Assembly: GCA_002482705.1 (NCBI GenBank)
Contig: DLGM01000313.1
Span: forward strand, 25,246 to 31,931
Length of the DNA: 6,686 bases
Direction: 5' to 3'
DNA from: Cyanobacteria bacterium UBA7694
Lineage (GTDB): Bacteria; Cyanobacteriota; Sericytochromatia; UBA7694
Every line of letters begins with the position of its first letter. Position 1 is the stretch's first letter. Below the pieces are notes generated by a model, which worked only from the letters and a program-made list of their open reading frames with translations, made no database searches and was not told where the DNA came from. The position numbers and the translations under genes were made by a program. This document shows positions 1 to 5,744 of the stretch, piece after piece.

Positions 1-64
1 TCTGCCCAAGGGTACTTTTGCCACTACAGGGAAACCCAATCAGGGCCAAGCGTGGGGGGATCAT
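1..64 (-). CDS. P-loop kinase, N-terminal fragment (shikimate kinase-like)
   Basis: Only the first 21 codons lie in the window; the rest continues past the left edge. The visible protein reads MIPPRLALIGFPCSGKSTLG, a hydrophobic beta strand followed directly by a Walker A loop (G10 to T18, lysine K16), which binds the phosphates of ATP. A Walker A this close to the N-terminus, in the form LIGFxxSGKSTLG, is typical of shikimate kinase (AroK/AroL, step five of the shikimate pathway), but other small nucleoside or metabolite kinases share it, so the assignment is a best guess. The ATG overlaps the TGA of the ABC ATPase gene (ATGA), and GGAGG lies 4 nt upstream inside the end of that gene, so translation is probably coupled. 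No acceptor-substrate residues are visible. Confidence 0.65.
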   Translation of the reverse strand, partial: MIPPRLALIGFPCSGKSTLGQ

Positions 65-852
65 AAAGCCTCCGGGTAACGGGGTGTGAGGACGGGACGC
101 CCGGTTGCAGTGGGCTGTATTTGCCAACAGGGGCCATACACCCGGTCCAAATGGGCGGACGTCAGTACCTGTGCTGGGGTGCCTACCGCCTGTAAACGCC
201 CCTGGTGTAACAGGACCAAACGGTCACAAAAATGAGCGGCCAAATTGAGATCATGCAAGACGCTGATCAGCGCCAGCCCCGATTGGGTTTGGGTCTGAAG
301 CTGTTTCATCATCTGAATTTGTGCCCGTAAATCGAGGTGGGCATTGGGCTCATCCAATAATAAAATCTGCGGGGTTTGGGCCAAGGCACGTGCCAATTGG
401 AGCTTTTGCCATTCGCCGCTGCTGAGGGCCTGTACGGGTGTATGGGCCTGCTCAGACAGCTCACACGTGGCCAATAATTGGCTGATTAGGGCCTGTTCTT
501 CAGGGGTTGTCTTGGCCCAGGGGCTGTGATAAGGGGTGCGTCCGAGGGCGACATATTCAGCCGCTCCCATGGTAAAAGCAGGGGGCACCTCCCGGGGGTT
601 CACCACGGCCAATTGACGCGCCACGGCTGCACGGGGGATTTGCTCCAGGGGCTGACCTTGCAACCAGATTTTACCTTGACTGGGCTGAAGGCCCCCAGCC
701 AAGAGGCGCAGCAAGGTCGATTTCCCGGCTCCATTGGGCCCAATAATCGCAAGGTGTTCCCCGGCCTGGATACTCAGATCGAGGGCTTGTAGCAACCACT
801 GCGAGCCGAGGCGATAACCCACATCTTGGGCTGCCAATAACGGGGGGCTCAT
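61..852 (-). CDS. ABC transporter ATP-binding protein, FecE/BtuD/HmuV type
   Basis: A 263-residue cytoplasmic ATPase, the usual length for the ATP-binding subunit of iron-siderophore, haem or cobalamin importers. Visible motifs in order are Walker A GPNGAGKST (38-46), signature LSSGE (143-147), Walker B ILLLDEP (163-169), D-loop HLD (172-174) and the H-loop histidine H200 in VLHDLN. The C-terminal QVLTSAHLDRVYG segment (229-240) is typical of the FecE/BtuD group. The Q-loop is unusual: where relatives have LPQ this protein has VNP (84-86), so the expected glutamine is absent. The substrate cannot be read from the sequence. No permease (FecCD-type) or binding protein lies in the same operon within the window. 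The start overlaps the TPR gene stop (ATGA) and has no well-spaced ribosome site of its own, so it probably depends on translational coupling. Confidence 0.93.
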   Translation of the reverse strand: MSPPLLAAQDVGYRLGSQWLLQALDLSIQAGEHLAIIGPNGAGKSTLLRLLAGGLQPSQGKIWLQGQPLEQIPRAAVARQLAVVNPREVPPAFTMGAAEYVALGRTPYHSPWAKTTPEEQALISQLLATCELSEQAHTPVQALSSGEWQKLQLARALAQTPQILLLDEPNAHLDLRAQIQMMKQLQTQTQSGLALISVLHDLNLAAHFCDRLVLLHQGRLQAVGTPAQVLTSAHLDRVYGPCWQIQPTATGRPVLTPRYPEAL

Positions 853-2426
853 GCTCCCGGACGCGCAAGCCGGGTTTTGAGATCGGCCATGACTTTGCGA
901 ATTTGTGGCGCATCTTTGGCGTTCGGCTCATAGCGGAGATAGGCCTCAAACGCTTGTAAAGCGCGCTGGTGTTGGCCTGTTTTGACACAGGCAATGGCCA
1001 GATTGCGGTGTAGGTCAGCGCGGTCGGGTTTGAGTTGCAGGGCTTTTTCAAAGGTGGTAATCGCCTCTGGGTAATTGCCCTTATCATAGGCCCAGATGCC
1101 GCTTAATGCTAGCGCATCGGTGTGACGTGCATTTAAGCGCAGAGCTTGGGCCAGCAGGGTGGGGACCTGGGCCTGCTGGGCCGGGTCGCTATGATAGGCA
1201 AAGGTTGCCAAAGTATAAGCCACATCTGCAGAGGGGGCCTGCTTGAGCCCCAATGCCAGAATTTCCATGCCTTTGTCTTTGGCTCCCTGGCTGTGATACA
1301 GTTTGCCCAAAGCGAGGTACGCAGTGCTGAGGTCAGGACGTGTACGCAGGCTTTGCTGCCAATAGGCAATGGCCTGATCGGGTTTTTTCTGCGTTTGGTA
1401 TAACTGGCCCAGTTGGAATAAGGTGTCGCTATAACTGCGATCTTGGCGAGCCAATTGCTCAAAGGTTTGGATCGCATTTGTGATTTGCCCGGTTTCGGCC
1501 TGTAAACGCCCCAGGTCATACAGACCGGGTAAATAGTCACTTTTGATCTGAGCCAGGTTGGCCAGGACTTGGATCGCCCGGTCTTTTTGCCCCTGTTGGG
1601 CATAGGCCAAGGCCATCTGATGGTGGGCACCGGTATGAGCTGGCATTAAGGTGACGGCACGCACAAAAGCGGCAATTGCCAATTTTTGGCTACCCTGCTG
1701 GCGATGCACCAGCCCCAAGTTATAATGTGCTTCGGTGAAATTGGGATTGAGGGCGATCGCCTGCTGGTAGGCTTGGCGGGCTTCATCCCACTGGCCACGA
1801 CTGCGGTATTGATTGCCCAGGGTGAATTTGCCTTGGGCTGCCCCTGTTTCAATTTTGTCTGGGGGCTGAGCGGGCGGCTCTTGCAAAGCGCGGGTATATT
1901 CTTGCTCCAGGCGGGCCAAACGTTTAGCTGCATCAGGGTTCTGGGGATTGCGCTGGAGCAATTGGCGGTAAGTGCTGATGGCATTTTCAATCTGTCCGGC
2001 CTGGGCATAACACAGGGCCAGATTGGCGAGTAAATCGCTGTCTTGGGTGCCAATGCGCTGGGCCTGTTGAAAAGCTTCAATGGCGGCATCCCAGGCTTTG
2101 GTCTGCATATAGACTGCGCCGAGGTTGTTATATGCATCTGCATAGGTGGGACGCAGGCGCACGGCATTTTGATAGGCCGCAATCGCTTTGGCCGGTTGCT
2201 TTTGGAAATAATAAACGATGCCGATATTATAATAGAGTTCCGGGTCTTGGGGTTGAAGGGCAATCAGCTTGAGATAATAGCCCTCAGCAGCCGCAAAATC
2301 TTTTTGTTGGTAAGCCTGATAAGCCTGTTGTTTGAGTTCTTGGGGGGAAGAATTTGCCTGAGCAGGCAGAGCCAGCCCGAGCAGCATCAGCAAAATTATT
2401 GTTGGGGAGCGCCTTTGTGGGCCCAT
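849..2426 (-). CDS. Exported TPR-repeat protein
   Basis: A 525-residue protein with a predicted Sec signal peptide: basic R5-R6, a hydrophobic core (about 9-20) and a likely cleavage after AQA at residue 24. The rest is nearly all tetratricopeptide repeats of about 34 residues. About a dozen can be seen between residues 29 and 503, with clear copies at 62-95, 96-129, 130-163, 232-264, 334-367, 436-469 and 470-503 (patterns such as AYNNLGAVY, AIAAYQNAVRLRP, AHYNLGLV). A proline-rich linker (PPAQPPD, about 184-190) splits the repeats into two blocks. TPR arrays are protein-binding scaffolds; here it would act outside the cytoplasmic membrane, partner unknown. The start at 2426 is favoured because GAGG lies 10 nt upstream and it supplies the basic n-region; the next methionine (M14) would lose it. 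It overlaps the upstream unknown gene by 31 bp and the downstream ABC gene by 4 bp. Confidence 0.9.
   Translation of the reverse strand: MGPQRRSPTIILLMLLGLALPAQANSSPQELKQQAYQAYQQKDFAAAEGYYLKLIALQPQDPELYYNIGIVYYFQKQPAKAIAAYQNAVRLRPTYADAYNNLGAVYMQTKAWDAAIEAFQQAQRIGTQDSDLLANLALCYAQAGQIENAISTYRQLLQRNPQNPDAAKRLARLEQEYTRALQEPPAQPPDKIETGAAQGKFTLGNQYRSRGQWDEARQAYQQAIALNPNFTEAHYNLGLVHRQQGSQKLAIAAFVRAVTLMPAHTGAHHQMALAYAQQGQKDRAIQVLANLAQIKSDYLPGLYDLGRLQAETGQITNAIQTFEQLARQDRSYSDTLFQLGQLYQTQKKPDQAIAYWQQSLRTRPDLSTAYLALGKLYHSQGAKDKGMEILALGLKQAPSADVAYTLATFAYHSDPAQQAQVPTLLAQALRLNARHTDALALSGIWAYDKGNYPEAITTFEKALQLKPDRADLHRNLAIACVKTGQHQRALQAFEAYLRYEPNAKDAPQIRKVMADLKTRLARPGA
1752..1761. repeat. HIP1-like palindrome GGCGATCGCC
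   Basis: A single perfect 10-bp palindrome of the kind overrepresented in many cyanobacterial genomes (core GCGATCGC). It lies inside the TPR coding region, encoding part of an ALxPN repeat boundary. One copy is only a weak hint of origin. Confidence 0.4.
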
Positions 2427-3334
2427 GTCGCATATGCCTCGGAGAGTTTAAGTACTTTCTGCTGAAAAGGCTGCGAGCGGTTATTGACAAAGGTCAGGAA
2501 GCGCTGGATGTCGTCCAGGGTGACTTGGCTGAGCACGTCGTACATGGGGATCCCGGCAAAGGGCCCTTTTTCAGCGGTGGGAAGGTTGCGACCATAGGGG
2601 GCACAGGAGCGAATTTCTTCGATAGCGCGCTGCATGAGTTCGAGTTCGTGTTCTGGGTTGCCTGGCGTGTAGCCTTTCAGCATGTGTTCGTCGATAAAGG
2701 GTTGGTTTTGGAGCGTCGAAAAGAAGACTTTTTTTTCGATTAGCTTGCTAAAGGTGGCCGCTGAGCGGGAAAGCTGGGGTTTGAGGGAGTAGGTTACAAG
2801 GGGGGAGGTGCCCGGTACCGCGCGGGGAAGGGCTGGGGCAGAAGGTGCTGGCGTTTCGTCGGGCACTTCAAAGACATGGGGCTCATCGGCCGTGCCCATG
2901 AGGCGATTACTGAGTGTTCGCAGGACAAAGGTCAGTTCGCGCACGGTGGCTTTGACCAAACCAATGGTCACTTTTTGCAGGCCCGAGATCAATGCGGCGC
3001 CAATTTGGCTCATGGAATGCCCAACCGGTGCAAGGGCATTGTTGACCGAGTGGGTGAAGCGATCGGACAAATCGTCAAAACGGCTGTTGACTGCGCTTGA
3101 AACGCGATCAATCTCGTTATTCATTTCTGAAACGTAGCTGTCGAGCTGTTGGGTGGTGCGTTTGGCCGGTTGGCGGGGGGGGAGTTTACCGGTGGCGCTG
3201 TCGGGGGTGTCGGGCAGTTGGTCGGTTTTATGTTTGCTTTTTTGGATCGATTCGCGGCTAAACGCCATATTATCGCTCCATTGGGAGCGGGCGTAAAATT
3301 CGTCGGTGGATCCTTTTTTGCGTTGTTCTGCCAT
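2396..3334 (-). CDS. Hypothetical protein, helical, first gene of operon
   Basis: I do not recognise this 312-residue protein. It has no signal peptide and no clear membrane helix. Residues 1-60 are polar, charged and probably disordered (MAEQRKKGST, then a Lys/Pro-rich stretch at 50-60). Residues about 60-145 look like long amphipathic helices (DSYVSEMNNEIDRVSSAV, then a more hydrophobic segment GAALISGLQKVTIGLVKATV at 112-131). A Pro/Ala-rich linker follows (about 157-177), then a C-terminal, mostly helical domain (about 180-306). There is one cysteine (C244). An in-frame ATG exists 27 bp upstream at 3361, but 3334 is preferred: GGGGAG lies 10 nt before it, and the upstream ATG has no ribosome site and overlaps a TATAAT promoter element. 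It overlaps the TPR gene by 31 bp, so a function linked to that exported scaffold is possible but unproven. Confidence 0.85.
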   Translation of the reverse strand: MAEQRKKGSTDEFYARSQWSDNMAFSRESIQKSKHKTDQLPDTPDSATGKLPPRQPAKRTTQQLDSYVSEMNNEIDRVSSAVNSRFDDLSDRFTHSVNNALAPVGHSMSQIGAALISGLQKVTIGLVKATVRELTFVLRTLSNRLMGTADEPHVFEVPDETPAPSAPALPRAVPGTSPLVTYSLKPQLSRSAATFSKLIEKKVFFSTLQNQPFIDEHMLKGYTPGNPEHELELMQRAIEEIRSCAPYGRNLPTAEKGPFAGIPMYDVLSQVTLDDIQRFLTFVNNRSQPFQQKVLKLSEAYATWAHKGAPQQ

Positions 3335-3344
3335 GCTGAATAAA

Positions 3345-3350
3345 CTCCCC
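3345..3350 (-). promoter_or_regulatory. Ribosome binding site deciding the start at 3334
   Basis: GGGGAG on the minus strand, 10 nt before the ATG at 3334. The in-frame ATG at 3361 has only TAACGTATA before it, so this site supports the shorter 312-residue protein. Confidence 0.7.
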
Positions 3351-3359
3351 TGAAACTTC

Positions 3360-3365
3360 ATTATA
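3360..3365 (-). promoter_or_regulatory. Predicted -10 box of the minus-strand operon
   Basis: A perfect TATAAT on the minus strand, 25 bp before the chosen start at 3334. A start of transcription near 3353 would give a short leader containing the GGGGAG site. No good -35 is seen (TTTCTA at 18-bp spacing is weak). The final AT of the hexamer is part of the rejected upstream ATG. Confidence 0.55.
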
Positions 3366-3383
3366 CGTTATTGATGCGGTGCG

Positions 3384-3412
3384 TAGAAAGGGGCCCGATT
3401 GTTTTCTTTCTA
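3384..3412. repeat. Inverted repeat between divergent promoters
   Basis: TAGAAAG (3384-3390) and CTTTCTA (3406-3412) are exact 7-bp inverted arms around a 15-bp spacer that contains GGGCCC. It lies between the two -10 boxes and covers the candidate -35 of the plus-strand gene, a suitable place for a regulator of both units. Short, AT-rich arms can arise by chance. Confidence 0.3.
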
Positions 3413-3428
3413 AAAGCTGTATTATGAT
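3399..3428 (+). promoter_or_regulatory. Predicted promoter of the transglutaminase gene, leaderless layout
   Basis: TTGTTT (3399-3404) as a weak -35, an 18-bp gap, then TATGAT (3423-3428, five of six consensus bases). The ATG at 3435 begins 6 bp after the -10 box, about where transcription should start. No usable Shine-Dalgarno precedes it (only AGG three bases away), so the mRNA may be leaderless. Confidence 0.5.
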
Positions 3429-3434
3429 AGGCCC

Positions 3435-5693
3435 ATGAAATCATTTTTTGACGCCCTGCTGCAGCGTGATGGCTTTAACCCCATGGAAGTGGAAGACACC
3501 TGGAGCCTACGTTTGTTGGTGTTTCTCACGGTCAGTATGGCAATTGGGGCTACGGCCTTGGTTTCAGAAAGTGGTTTTGTTTTGCCTTTGGTCATGATTG
3601 CCGCGACCGGTTTTGGCTCTTGGGTGAGTTGGGTGCGGCGGCGGGCTAAAAACTGGTGGATCAAGCTGATTTTGGCGCTCTTGATGCTGTTGGCGCTGGC
3701 CAATTTTCTGATTGAAATTGGTGGCAACCCTTATGATGCCCGTGTTCCGCTTGCCAATTTGCTGATCTGGCTCCAGGTCTTGCATAGCTACGATTTGCCC
3801 AAGCGCAAAGACATTTTTTACTCCCTGTGGGTGGGGCTGGTGCTCATGAGCACGGCTGCAACCCTGAGCCGTGAGGTCAGTTTTGGGATTTTCCTGATGG
3901 GCTTTGTGGTGCTGGGGCTGATGAGCTTGTTTTTCAGCCATCTCTCAAGTCAGCATGTGCGCAAGGTGCCCACTGGCTTTTGGGGGCGTCTGTTTCTACC
4001 GACTGCAGCCCTGAGTCTGTTGGTAACGATTGTCTCTTTTGTCTTTATCCCCCGTTCCGAGGGGATGCGTTTCCAAATGATGCCCATGTCGGCCCAAATC
4101 CGCAATCTGCCGTTGTTTAATGGGGAAATTAAAAACCGCTCCTCTGATCAACGGCAAGCGGCCAATTTAACGGGGGGTGAAAATGGTGAGCGAAAAGCCT
4201 TTGATCCTTATGCCTATTACGGTTTTAGTACCCAGCTAGATCTCAATTACCGAGGCCGTCTTTCTGATGATGTGGTCATGCGCGTGCGCAGCAGTCGCCC
4301 CAGCTACTGGCGCGGCATGGGTTTTGACAAATACACGGGCCAGCGCTGGGAAATGACTTACCCCTATGAACTCAAGCGCGTCAATACTTACCGCCCCCCC
4401 ATGTATGTGCGCGAAACCCGCGATCTGAAGCGCAATATTGTGCCCCGTGAACAGGTCACCCAAACCTTTTATATTGAGCGGGATCAGAGCAACCTCATTT
4501 TTAAGGCCACTTACGCCGAGTTTTTATACTTCCCCACCGACTACATTCTGCGAGACGTGTATGGGGGGCTGCGCAGCCCGATTGAGTTGCTACAAGGAAC
4601 CACTTACAGCGTCGTTTCCGAAATGCCGATGTTTGAACCGGAAAAGATCCGCCGCCTGACGTGGCAGGATGTGGCCGCTGACCCTCAGGACCCCATGTAT
4701 TACCAATTGCCGGATAAACTGCCTGCGCGGATTGAAACCCTGACCCGGGAAATTATTGCCAAGAGCTCCAATCCTTATGACGCTGTGCTTGCGCTTGAGA
4801 CTTACCTCAAACAAAATTTTCCCTATGATCTGGATATTCCTGAATTTCCGGCCAAGGTTGATACGGTGGATTATTTCCTGTTTCAGCAAAAGGCTGGCTA
4901 TTGTGAACACTTTGCCTCTTCTTTGGCGGTTATGGGCCGCATTTTGGGTCTCCCTACCCGCTTGGCAACCGGTTATACCTCCGGGGCTTATAACCCCCTG
5001 ACGGGCTATTTTGATGTGCGCAGCAGCGACGCCCATGGCTGGGTTGAGGTCTATTTTCCCCACCATGGTTGGGTGCCCTTCGACCCCACGCCCGGATATC
5101 TGGCCCCGCTGGCGGAGCCCTCGGTGTATGAAAATGGCGGTTCCAAAGAGTTTGCCAACTATTTGATGCGCTTGCTGCCGCAAAATTGGCGCATGCATTT
5201 GCAGCAGGTCTTACAAAAGAGCCTCAATGGGATGGTCTGGGCCTTTAATGGTTTGGTCGGTGTGGTGGCGCTGGTGGGCCCCGGACGCCTGGCCATTTTT
5301 ATCTTTGTGGCGATTGGCGGCGTACTGAGCTTTGTGGCCTTACGGCGCTGGCGTAAACCCCGCTCCACCGAAACCGCCTGGGTTTCGGCCTATACGCTGC
5401 AACCGGGCAAAGCCCGCTTTGTGCGCGATTACCTGAACCTGCTCGAAATCTTGCAACAGCGCTTAGAGTTACCGCCTATTCCCGGTGAAACCCCCCAGGA
5501 ACTACTCCAGCGCCTTGCAGAAGTGGAGGGCTGGGATATGCCCGCAGCCCTGGGTGAGTTACAGGCCATTTATTATCGCACCCGCTACAGTATGGCCCCT
5601 TTGACTGAGGCCGAGGCCCAGCTCGTTCATACGGCTCTGGCTGAGCTGCGCACCACTGTTCCCAAACCGAAGCCCGTGCCCAGTCGCGTTTAG
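3435..5693 (+). CDS. TgpA-type membrane transglutaminase-like protein
   Basis: A complete 752-residue membrane protein. Residues about 24-206 hold roughly six to seven hydrophobic helices (for example 26-43, 47-66, 75-94, 127-144, 148-167, 187-205), matching the DUF3488/TgpA N-terminal region. A large exposed part follows, with a transglutaminase-like domain carrying the catalytic triad C490 (GYCEHFASS), H534 (DAHGWVEVYF) and D550 (FDPTPG). One membrane helix lies at about 607-636 and a basic RRWRK stop follows. The tail (660-740, ending in YYRTRYS) resembles DUF4129. Family topology places the catalytic domain outside the cytoplasmic membrane. Some relatives have transglutaminase activity; peptidase roles are also possible, and the substrate is unknown. 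Start: M1 fits the leaderless promoter; M17 is an alternative close to where cyanobacterial relatives seem to begin. In many bacteria this family sits with a MoxR ATPase and a DUF58 protein; neither is seen here. Confidence 0.93.
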   Translation: MKSFFDALLQRDGFNPMEVEDTWSLRLLVFLTVSMAIGATALVSESGFVLPLVMIAATGFGSWVSWVRRRAKNWWIKLILALLMLLALANFLIEIGGNPYDARVPLANLLIWLQVLHSYDLPKRKDIFYSLWVGLVLMSTAATLSREVSFGIFLMGFVVLGLMSLFFSHLSSQHVRKVPTGFWGRLFLPTAALSLLVTIVSFVFIPRSEGMRFQMMPMSAQIRNLPLFNGEIKNRSSDQRQAANLTGGENGERKAFDPYAYYGFSTQLDLNYRGRLSDDVVMRVRSSRPSYWRGMGFDKYTGQRWEMTYPYELKRVNTYRPPMYVRETRDLKRNIVPREQVTQTFYIERDQSNLIFKATYAEFLYFPTDYILRDVYGGLRSPIELLQGTTYSVVSEMPMFEPEKIRRLTWQDVAADPQDPMYYQLPDKLPARIETLTREIIAKSSNPYDAVLALETYLKQNFPYDLDIPEFPAKVDTVDYFLFQQKAGYCEHFASSLAVMGRILGLPTRLATGYTSGAYNPLTGYFDVRSSDAHGWVEVYFPHHGWVPFDPTPGYLAPLAEPSVYENGGSKEFANYLMRLLPQNWRMHLQQVLQKSLNGMVWAFNGLVGVVALVGPGRLAIFIFVAIGGVLSFVALRRWRKPRSTETAWVSAYTLQPGKARFVRDYLNLLEILQQRLELPPIPGETPQELLQRLAEVEGWDMPAALGELQAIYYRTRYSMAPLTEAEAQLVHTALAELRTTVPKPKPVPSRV

Positions 5694-5724
5694 CCGCTAT
5701 ATGCTAGAATGCAGCGAATAAACG
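5687..5724. promoter_or_regulatory. Imperfect 38-bp palindrome, candidate operator
   Basis: A two-fold symmetric sequence in which 14 of 19 base positions pair with their mirror. The outer arms are CGTTTA (5687-5692) and TAAACG (5719-5724), the inner arms CGCT (5695-5698) and AGCG (5713-5716), and the centre is CTAG (5704-5707). Its centre falls on the extended -10 of the lipoprotein gene, so a bound dimer would block RNA polymerase. It begins in the last codons of the transglutaminase gene. As RNA it could form a hairpin, but no T-run follows, so a rho-independent terminator is unlikely. Confidence 0.5.
5702..5710 (+). promoter_or_regulatory. Extended -10 promoter of the lipoprotein gene
   Basis: TGC followed by TAGAAT (5705-5710, five of six consensus bases) forms an extended -10, a form that works without a good -35; none is seen at 17 bp upstream. 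Transcription would start near 5717, giving a leader of about 28 nt that includes AAAGGAG. Confidence 0.5.
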
Positions 5725-5728
5725 GCTC

Positions 5729-5735
5729 AAAGGAG
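5729..5735 (+). promoter_or_regulatory. Ribosome binding site of the lipoprotein gene
   Basis: AAAGGAG, 9 nt before the ATG at 5745. A second ATG follows directly at 5748; the spacing favours the first, and either start leaves the lipobox intact. Confidence 0.75.
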
Positions 5736-5744
5736 ATCTGAGGC

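Noticed and set aside
671..1087. Overlapping 138-codon frame on the minus strand
   Set aside because: It spans the junction of the TPR and ABC genes in another frame, has low-complexity arginine/proline-rich content and no family features; both real genes have clear motifs.
1752..1761. HIP1 as firm proof of a cyanobacterial genome
   Set aside because: Only one copy was noticed in 6.7 kb, while HIP1-rich genomes usually have more; it is used only as a weak hint.
849..2426. DNA-level tandem repeat array
   Set aside because: The periodicity comes from degenerate protein-level TPR units of about 34 residues; the nucleotide copies are too diverged to be a DNA repeat.
2043..2465. A 140-codon plus-strand frame opposite the TPR gene start
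   Set aside because: It is the antisense of the TPR repeats, which leave long open frames on the opposite strand; no independent coding evidence.
4590..5198. A 202-codon antisense frame inside the transglutaminase gene
   Set aside because: It lies opposite the catalytic region, whose conserved motifs explain the sequence, and shows no ribosome site or recognisable domain.
5687..5724. Rho-independent terminator of the transglutaminase gene
   Set aside because: The symmetric arms could form a hairpin, but there is a 2x2 internal mismatch, a large loop and no T-run after it; the promoter overlap makes an operator more likely.
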